A stretch of 13,959 nucleotides of DNA. Source: Brugia malayi (taxonomy: Eukaryota > Nematoda > Chromadorea > Rhabditida > Onchocercidae). Shown here in pieces: positions 8,327-13,959 of this stretch. Numbering within the stretch: the stretch's first letter is position 1; each line of letters begins with the position of its first letter. The position numbers were made by a program, and so were the translations under genes. A model generated the notes under the pieces. That model searched no databases. It was not told the origin of the DNA and was given only the letters and a program-made list of their open reading frames with translations. The stretch spans positions 1-13,959 of the forward strand of contig NW_025062417.1 of NCBI RefSeq assembly GCF_000002995.4, given 5' to 3'.

Positions 8327-9827
8327 GTATTAAATTTGTTTCAATTTGATAGCACTCGCTATCAGTCTATGTCCACGATGGAATTGCAATTTCTTGAAAT
8401 AGCTTGAGTCAATCAGTAAAGCTTTTATTGATATCTAAGTAGTTAAAAGAATGATTCGGATGAATCTGTTTCCACTGAAATAGGCTCTGGTTTCACGTCC
8501 TGTAGGAAATCAAGATGCCTTTTTGTGAGCTTCTTTAAATGAACATTTCCACTTTCACAAATCTTGTAATTTCTATTTTCTAGTTTCGTTTTTTTAGGCA
8601 ACAACTCCAGGAATTACGGTAGTAACAACAGCCTTTTTCACATTAACTCAGACAGTAGCAGCAAGAACAGTTTCTTCTTCAACAACAATGACAGCATTGT
8701 CAACCGAAAATAAGAAAAAATCCTCTTCTCAACTACTTCTCATGCAGCAGCAACTTGTTCAACAAATAGAAGAACAGTCTCTTCTTCAAAAACTCCTGGA
8801 ACAACAAAACCCTGTGCCTCACCAACTTCAACTTCAACAGCTACTCGAACAACTACAACAAAACCACTCGCACTCCGAGCAGCGTTTTCAACAGCAACAG
8901 CAACTTCGTCAGCAACTTGGGCAGCACAACTGTGAAAATAAGCAACAATTTCTTCATAACCAGCAGATAATCCTTCGACAACTTCAGCAACAACAACAAT
9001 TTCTGAATCAACTTCAAGAACAACAAAAAGTTATTCTTCAGAAACTTCTTCAGCGACAACAGACTGCCCAATCTCTACTGGAACAACTACCAGATCGACA
9101 AAAATTACTTCAAGAACAACAACCTATTCTTCAACAGTTTTTGCAGCAGCAACTGCTTTCTCCAAAACAAACACTGCAGCCATCGACTTTGCATCAACAA
9201 GCGCTTGACCTTGAAAAACAAATGCAACAAAATCACGAGCAATCTCGACATCGAGAACAAAGTAATTATCAACATCAAATCCAACAGCAGGAACAACGTC
9301 TTAAACTGCTTCAGCAACACGGTGTTGTAGCTGCAAAACTTCAACAACAGGGACAACAACTTACCCAACAATTTCAACATCTACTGCAACTACTTCAGCT
9401 TCTACTGCAGCCGCCTTCTGATCAGAAACTTCAAAAACAACAAACTCTTCTTCAACAACTTCTACAGCTACAACAACAACTTCTTGAACAATACCAACAA
9501 CAACAACCACTTATTCAGCAGCTCCTCCAACAACAACAACAACTTGTGGAGCTTATGGAGCAACAAAAACAACTTGTTGTACAAATGCTTCTAGAACCTC
9601 AGCAAATTTCTAATCTCCTTGAACAACTTCAGCAACAACAAGTTGAATTCCAACAACTTATGCAACAGCAACAACAACTTCTCCAACAACTAAAGCAGAA
9701 GCAGCCTTCACTTCAGCAACTTCTCCAGAGACAACAGTCTATGTTTGAAGAACTTCTGAAAAGCAAGCAAGGTCTTCTCCAAACCTTAAAACAACAATTA
9801 GATTATATGCTCCAGCACCATGGATAA
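8264..9827 (+). CDS. Secreted glutamine/leucine-rich protein, intact copy 2 (two exons)
   Basis: Exons 8264-8326 and 8598-9827 join in phase 0 to give 430 residues. The signal peptide MVKMKKGIIFLLIIAFSS directs the product to the secretory pathway. Residues 22-59 are Thr/Ser/Ala-rich (ATTPGITVVTTAFFTLTQTV). From about residue 60 to the end the protein is dominated by Gln and Leu in irregular QQQLLQQL-type repeats with scattered Glu, Arg, Lys and His, likely a coiled coil. There is no transmembrane or known enzymatic domain. Silent changes (CAA/CAG, GTC/GTT, GAA/GAG) and 3-base indels between copies 1 and 2 favour this frame. The -1 frame is mucin-like. AATAAA lies 23 bases past the stop. The function is unknown; a structural extracellular, eggshell or sheath role is only a guess. 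Confidence 0.7.
8598..9827 (+). CDS. Q-rich copy 2, exon 2 (Thr-rich lead-in and Q/L-rich body)
   Basis: The acceptor TTTTTTTAG ends at 8597. The exon gives 409 codons plus TAA at 9825-9827. About 30 codons precede the internal Met at 8688, where a simple open-frame search would start. The last residues (LLQTLKQQLDYMLQHHG) are less repetitive. The Q-codon mix of CAA and CAG and the intermixed Leu codons argue against a recent simple CAA expansion. Confidence 0.75.
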   Translation, partial: ATTPGITVVTTAFFTLTQTVAARTVSSSTTMTALSTENKKKSSSQLLLMQQQLVQQIEEQSLLQKLLEQQNPVPHQLQLQQLLEQLQQNHSHSEQRFQQQQQLRQQLGQHNCENKQQFLHNQQIILRQLQQQQQFLNQLQEQQKVILQKLLQRQQTAQSLLEQLPDRQKLLQEQQPILQQFLQQQLLSPKQTLQPSTLHQQALDLEKQMQQNHEQSRHREQSNYQHQIQQQEQRLKLLQQHGVVAAKLQQQGQQLTQQFQHLLQLLQLLLQPPSDQKLQKQQTLLQQLLQLQQQLLEQYQQQQPLIQQLLQQQQQLVELMEQQKQLVVQMLLEPQQISNLLEQLQQQQVEFQQLMQQQQQLLQQLKQKQPSLQQLLQRQQSMFEELLKSKQGLLQTLKQQLDYMLQHHG

Positions 9828-9849
9828 TCTCAAACAACCAAGCATCAAC

Positions 9850-9855
9850 AATAAA
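9850..9855 (+). terminator. Polyadenylation signal of Q-rich copy 2
   Basis: AATAAA starts 23 bases after the stop codon. A second AATAAA (9943-9948) sits in the loop of a hairpin downstream. Confidence 0.5.
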
Positions 9856-9934
9856 TGATTTCTTTTTTTCTGGGAAATCTGATTCTGTTTTCATTTCCTC
9901 TAAATCAACATGTCAACACGTCGCAATTTATAAT

Positions 9935-9957
9935 TTCTTTTAATAAAATTAAAAGAA
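9935..9957 (+). repeat. Perfect 10-bp inverted repeat downstream of copy 2
   Basis: TTCTTTTAAT-AAA-ATTAAAAGAA forms a perfect stem with a 3-base centre that includes an AATAAA word. It could mark an alternative 3' end or be chance in AT-rich DNA. Confidence 0.5.
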
Positions 9958-10056
9958 TTCATAATATTTCTAATTTTCTGTTAAATTTACTTTTTTTTTG
10001 TTTTTGTACAGAATACTGATAATATTTCTCTTGTTTAGCAATTCAGCTTTTCATTC

Positions 10057-10456
10057 TTTTTATCACTGACTTCATTTTCGCAATTTTTTTGCTGAAAAAA
10101 AAACCTGTTATCACGCGATTTTACATTTGCTTATTACATTTATCGTTTTATGAAACCTCTCTCTTTTTTTTATTTCTTGTTAAGCCTAATTCATGGAAGC
10201 TTTTTCTAAATATTACTTCTTTTCAGTTTTTTAATCTTTTATTGAAAAAAAAAAATTAAAAAAGAAAGGATTTAAAAGTGAGAAGAAGTAATATTTAGAA
10301 AAAAAACTTCCATTAATTAAAATTTAATCAACAAGAAATAAGTGAGCTTTATAAAAAACATAAAAAAGAGATTTTGCAAAATGACAAATATAATAAACAA
10401 ATGTAAAATGGCATGGAAAAAAGAATTTTTCCAGGAATAAAGGTCAGTGATAAAAA
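10057..10456. mobile_element. Foldback (MITE-like) element of about 400 bp
   Basis: Two imperfect inverted arms of roughly 190-200 bases face each other around an A/T centre near 10246-10262. The outer ends are TTTTATCACTGAC (from 10058) and GTCAGTGATAAAA (from 10443). Inner matching blocks include CATTTTACATTTG-type, TTTCTTGTT and TCTAAATATTACTTCTT, each with its reverse complement in the other arm. It has no coding capacity, so it would depend on a transposase elsewhere. No target-site duplication was clear. A near-identical single right arm occurs at 11977-12125. Confidence 0.6.
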
Positions 10457-10493
10457 AAAAAAAAACGGCAGATAAATCATTTGGTTTTCTTCA

Positions 10494-10950
10494 GTTTGTT
10501 TAAATGAAAAATGATTATAATTAAAAATTTCCTAATGAAAAATTTTTGTATAAATCCAACAAACAACCATTTCGTTATTATTTATAGTTTGCGTGAATTC
10601 CATTTTGCTTTTCGAATGTGATTCAAATTAGTTACCACCAAATGAAAGTAACTTTTTGCACTGAAGAATAATAAGTTTCCGAGTCATTATTTGATGGGGA
10701 TTGATTTAAATTAATTAATTAGTGATAACGATGCATGACATTTGTTTACTTTTCATTGACTATTCTTTGCTAAATTCTGTTATCAGTTGTCGTTTATTTC
10801 CAATTTACCAATTTTCATCTTTTTTTTTCTTTTAAATGAAAAAATTTAATTATACGAAATATGACCAAAATAAAAAATCAGATGGAGATATAAACAAAAT
10901 TAAATCGCCGATGGAGCAAAAGTGTAAAAAGTTTAAGCAATTTTCATTAG
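10494..10950 (+). pseudogene. Degenerate duplicate of the BAR gene promoter and first exon
   Basis: It aligns with 2663 to about 3340. The GTTTGTTTAAATGAAAAATG start, the CCGAGTCATTATTTG block and the coding piece TKYDQNKK-SDGDINKIKSPME (from 10836) all match. The coding piece keeps its frame with a 3-base deletion and silent AAG/AAA, AAT/AAC and CCA/CCG changes. Just after ATGGA the similarity to the N-BAR helix is lost, and what follows resembles the exon 1 donor region (GTAAAAAGTTTAAGCAA), suggesting an internal deletion. The TTTTAG acceptor is destroyed. The frame stops after 61 codons and no later BAR exon follows. It is a broken duplicate, not a working gene. Confidence 0.6.
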
Positions 10951-11545
10951 CAAAAATAAATGACTTGACAGTGAAGATTTTATCAGTTATTTTAATTCTA
11001 ATTAACTACAAATATAGTTAAAAAGTAAAAATTTGATGAACAGATAAAATGGATTAGGCAGAGAAATGATTTCATATGGAAATAAACTCATAATTATTAT
11101 AAAGAATTGATAAGTGGAATTATTGTACTTTTGTAGTAATTAAAATCGATGATTGCTTTGAATGACTCATTATATTGTGTAACTTTTTTGCACATTTTAT
11201 AGTTTTACTTTCATTTCGAGATTTTTGAACATTAATGATTTTATCAGTTGTTATTATTGAAGGCATCCTTTCCTGCTTTTCACCATAATTATACCTTTCA
11301 TATTTTTGGCCAACTGTCAATGACAAGAAGCTGTGAATGAATTTTCAAGATAAAAATGGCAATCAGTAAAATAACGAAGTCCGAAAGAAAGATTGGGAGA
11401 ATGAAGAGAATCATGATAACTCAGTGAACTAATAAAAAGAAAAGTGTAAACTAGAGATTATTGGAATCGAAGAATTGATGACAAGACAGAGAGAAGTACT
11501 GAATGCTTTCAAAGGTTTATACTATAACTAAAGATGTGTCGTCGT
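10951..11545. other. AT-rich DNA, no gene seen
   Basis: A 68-codon minus-strand frame (11120-11326) has A/T-driven composition, no splice context and no recognisable motif. Nothing else is supported. Confidence 0.4.
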
Positions 11546-11760
11546 AAGTTGGTCGTAGAAAGCGGTTGCAAGTGGTTAAAGTAAAAAGTGGTTACGGTAG
11601 CAGATGGTTACAAGTGGTTGTAGGAACAGGTGGTTCCAAAAGAAAGGAAAACAAATGATACGGAAAGGTAAATAAGCAGGTGCTGTAAATTTTTACTGTG
11701 GTTGCAAGTGGTTCCAAATACAAATATTTACAAGTAGCAACAAGTAGTTGCAAATAATTG
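11546..11760 (+). repeat. Degenerate GGTTGCAAGTGGTT minisatellite
   Basis: Variants of GTGGTTNCAAGTGGTT recur irregularly (for example near 11563, 11588, 11604-11620, 11630, 11700-11712 and 11740), broken up by unrelated bases. This part is G-richer than its surroundings. The complementary strand gives short open frames that I regard as by-products of the repeat. Confidence 0.5.
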
Positions 11761-11976
11761 GAAATGGAAGCAAGGATCAATAATATTTTTACTAATTTTA
11801 TGTTTGTTAACATTAATCGTGCTTTGGAGTACGCAGTTATAGTGTCGTTGTTCAATTTTGTTTTTTTTTTTTTTTGAAATTTGGTTATATAAAAATGTCA
11901 CACTTGGAAAGAAGTAATAAGAAACATGGGTCATGAGAAAAAATTGAACATCAGCGAAGAGACATGTTTTAAAATG

Positions 11977-12125
11977 AATTAAAATTTAATCAACAAGAAA
12001 CATGAAATAAGTGAGCTTTATAAAAAACATAAAAAAGAGATTTTGCAAAATGACAAATATAATAAACAAATGTAAAATGGCATGGAAAAAAGAATTTTTC
12101 CAGGAATAAAGGTCAGTGATAAAAA
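11977..12125. mobile_element. Solitary right arm of the foldback element
   Basis: It is nearly identical to 10315-10456, ending in the same GTCAGTGATAAAAA terminus, with one extra 6-base piece (ACATGA-like) near 12001. No matching left arm precedes it, so it is a truncated insertion or a secondary duplication of the neighbouring element. Confidence 0.6.
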
Positions 12126-12957
12126 GAAAAAAAGTTGTAAACAAGAATTGAGTTGTAAACAAGAATTATATTAGTGGTGTACAAAAAAAAAAGTAAAAAG
12201 AAAAAACGAAAAGTAGATAATAAATGGATTCCATAGACTATTTTGCCACTAATATGCCATGGCACAGAAATATAAATACTAAGGAAAAATTTTAGGTAAA
12301 TAAGAATACGTTTAAATAATTGCCTTATAGCTTTAATTAAAACTTAATTAGAATTTAAATATTATAGATAAAAATATTGATATAAAAGTTAGAAAATAGC
12401 AAAACATGCAAAGCATCAAAATCCCCGTCGAATGTTTATTCAGTCGATATACATGAATGTTTATTCAGCCTATGAACGATTTCACAATAAGTAGAACAAA
12501 GGAATTTTTCAGAAGTATTTGATGAGATCAAAGTATCAATAATATTTCAAGCGATCACCAATAATCACTCTTTTACTTTTGTCATTAAAATAACATTCTC
12601 TATATTCTCTCTAAATGTAATACTTTTGTCGTTCATATATTTAAGTAAAGTTAATTTCGCATGTGAGATTTCCTTATTACCAGTACCCACTTTAATCGCA
12701 TAGCATTTTTAGTTTTTAGGTACGAAATGAGGTACTCAATTTCCAACATTTTCTGTTTCTTGAAGTTTTATTTAGTCGATTAATCAGGTTTGTTGAGATG
12801 AATATTCGTTGAAACAGTTATGTGTGATCATTCTATATCGAACTATGGTGCTAATTTTTCGTTTCAATTTTCGGAACTTCTGGATTTATGATGCTAATTT
12901 TTTTCACAAAAGTAAAACTCTTTTATCTTTTGATCATTTTATATCAAACCATTCTTC
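12126..12957. other. AT-rich DNA with two small direct repeats, no gene seen
   Basis: AGTTGTAAACAAGAATT occurs twice in tandem (12133-12149 and 12151-12167). GAATGTTTATTCAG occurs at 12430-12443 and 12455-12468. Open frames from 12809 and 12888 run into the duplicated upstream region of copy 3 and lack support as genes. Confidence 0.4.
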
Positions 12958-13542
12958 TAATTTATTTTATTGTAACAAAATTCATCCATTTAAATAGAAA
13001 GAACAATAATATGGTGAATATTCTGAAAGCAATGCATGTTGTCCCCAAGTTTTGGATGAGAAATGCAATTTTGGAACACAATGCTTTCAATTCAATTCAA
13101 CTAATTTCAACTGGAAATTTCTGCAAAAGCAGAATGAAACAAATAGCATATAAATCTTTAAATTTTGCAGCACAACTCAAATTATTCAGTGTGGCAATAA
13201 TTCCAGTGCTTTCCTATGAACAAAAATTAAAAACTTAATGCTTTTTCATAGTTTCTCAAAGTTACATAAGGAGAAGGTTCCTTTGTAGAATGAAACCCTC
13301 TTAGAAATATTATGCGATTCTGGAGGGAGGATTTCACTACCATGGAAAGTAAGAAAAGAATTTGACCGAGATTTCTCGAATCATAAATTGCTTAGTATTT
13401 GGCTAATCCAAATAGTACACTTTGAATGATTGTTAATTAGTGCTTAAAATTCTATAGTCAATTGAAAACTTTAAAAACGCAGCATTTAATGTTTTAATTC
13501 GCAGTCAATTACTTTTCTTTAGTTCAAATTTGATTAATCGAG
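12958..13542 (+). promoter_or_regulatory. Conserved upstream region of Q-rich copy 3
   Basis: It aligns with 7668-8263 and, inverted, with 1201-1790. It has the CGAGATTTCTCG palindrome at 13367-13378 and the TTTCTTTAG acceptor ending at 13522, 20 bases before the ATG. An open frame covering its first part (MVNILKAMHVVPKFW onward to 13238) is present but is broken or shortened in the other copies. Confidence 0.5.
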
Positions 13543-13959
13543 ATGGTGAAAATGAAGAAAGGAATCATTTTCTTCTTATCATTGCTTTTTCATCCAGCAC
13601 AAAGGTATTAAATTTGTTTCAGTTTGATAGCACTCATCATCAGTCTATGTCCACGATGGAATTGCAATTTCTTGAAATAGCTTGAGTCAATCAATAAAGC
13701 TTTTACTGATATCTAAGTAGTTAAAAGAATGATTCGGATGAATCTGTTTCCACTGAAATAGGCTCTGGTTTCACGTCCCGTAGGAAATCAAGATGCCTTT
13801 TTGTGAGCTTCTTTAAATGAACATTTCCACTTTCACAAATTTGTGATTTCTATTTTCTAGTTTCGTTTTTTAAGCAACAACTCCAGGAATTACGGTTAGT
13901 AACAACAGCCTTTTTTCACATTAACTCAGACAGTAGCAGCAAGAACAGTTTCTTCTTCA
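13543..13959 (+). pseudogene. Secreted Q/L-rich protein family, copy 3 (early stop, cut by window edge)
   Basis: Exon 1 (13543-13604) has lost one C compared with copy 2. This shifts the frame yet still gives a plausible signal peptide, MVKMKKGIIFFLSLLFHPAQ, and leaves the exon in phase 2. The acceptor moved by one base (AAG ending at 13874), and exon 2 then reads S-NNSRNYG and stops at TAG 13897-13899. Two single-base additions further on (the extra T at about 13896 and in the T run near 13913-13918) would bring the Thr-rich lead-in back to the original frame. The Q-rich body lies outside the window. It is most likely a pseudogene; base-level assembly errors must be excluded. The intron matches copy 2 closely, so copies 2 and 3 are nearest relatives. 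Confidence 0.6.

Noticed and set aside
8700..9800. Simple CAA trinucleotide expansion
   Set aside because: The tract mixes CAA, CAG, Leu codons and charged residues over more than 1 kb with no stops, unlike a pure microsatellite.
11120..11326. 68-codon minus-strand frame
   Set aside because: Its composition follows the AT-rich DNA. There is no motif, no splice context and no second copy.
11592..11934. Two overlapping minus-strand frames with Thr/Leu-rich peptides
   Set aside because: They arise from the complement of the GGTTGCAAGTGG minisatellite and a T run.
12888..13238. 116-codon plus-strand frame
   Set aside because: It crosses the start of the duplicated upstream region. The equivalent frame is cut short in copies 1 and 2 by indels and stops, and no splice or start context supports it. 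A faint resemblance of LFSVAIIPVLSYEQKL to a LINE reverse-transcriptase end was too weak to call.
1..13959. tRNA, rRNA, spliced-leader RNA genes and CRISPR arrays
   Set aside because: No cloverleaf, 5S/SL sequence or regularly spaced repeat-spacer pattern was seen by eye on either strand.

Overview
The window looks like nuclear DNA of a nematode, most likely a spirurid or filarial-type worm. It is strongly AT-rich, with introns of about 270 to 690 bases ending in TTTCAG- or TTTTAG-like acceptors and AATAAA signals close behind stop codons. Likely spliced-leader acceptor sites lie just upstream of start codons. The species call is inference; the eukaryotic multi-exon structure is read directly from the sequence.

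Two gene types account for the coding content. (1) A small family of signal-peptide-bearing, glutamine/leucine-rich proteins is present three times: copy 1 on the minus strand at 1-1200 (cut by the window edge), copy 2 on the plus strand at 8264-9827, and copy 3 on the plus strand from 13543 past the right edge. Each has a 62-63 base exon coding for the signal peptide, then an intron, then a long exon. Only copy 2 has a fully open frame (430 residues). Copies 1 and 3 carry early stops and small indels. Each copy has about 590-620 bases of closely similar upstream DNA. (2) A five-exon gene at 3116-5682 codes for a BAR-domain protein of at least 240 residues. It resembles endophilin (N-BAR) but has no SH3 domain in the window. 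A degenerate duplicate of its promoter and first exon lies at 10494-10950.

Layout: copy 1 and its upstream region (1-1820, minus); quiet AT-rich DNA (1821-2662); BAR upstream block and gene (2663-5743); a stretch visibly richer in G+C with interrupted antisense open frames, perhaps a decayed gene or element (5817-7266); quiet DNA; copy 2 with its upstream region (7639-9855); a foldback (MITE-like) element of about 400 bases (10057-10456); the broken BAR 5' duplicate; quiet DNA with a degenerate GGTTGCAAGTGG minisatellite (11546-11760); a solitary arm of the foldback element (11977-12125); quiet DNA; copy 3.

The alternation of Q-rich copies with BAR 5' sequence suggests that a block holding both genes was duplicated, with inversion of one part, and then decayed. 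The most unusual feature is that the Q-rich exon, read one base back (-1 frame), gives long Thr/Ser/Ala-rich mucin-like peptides. The switch point is a run of six A present in copies 1 and 2. No functional link between the BAR protein and the secreted Q-rich family can be shown from sequence alone.
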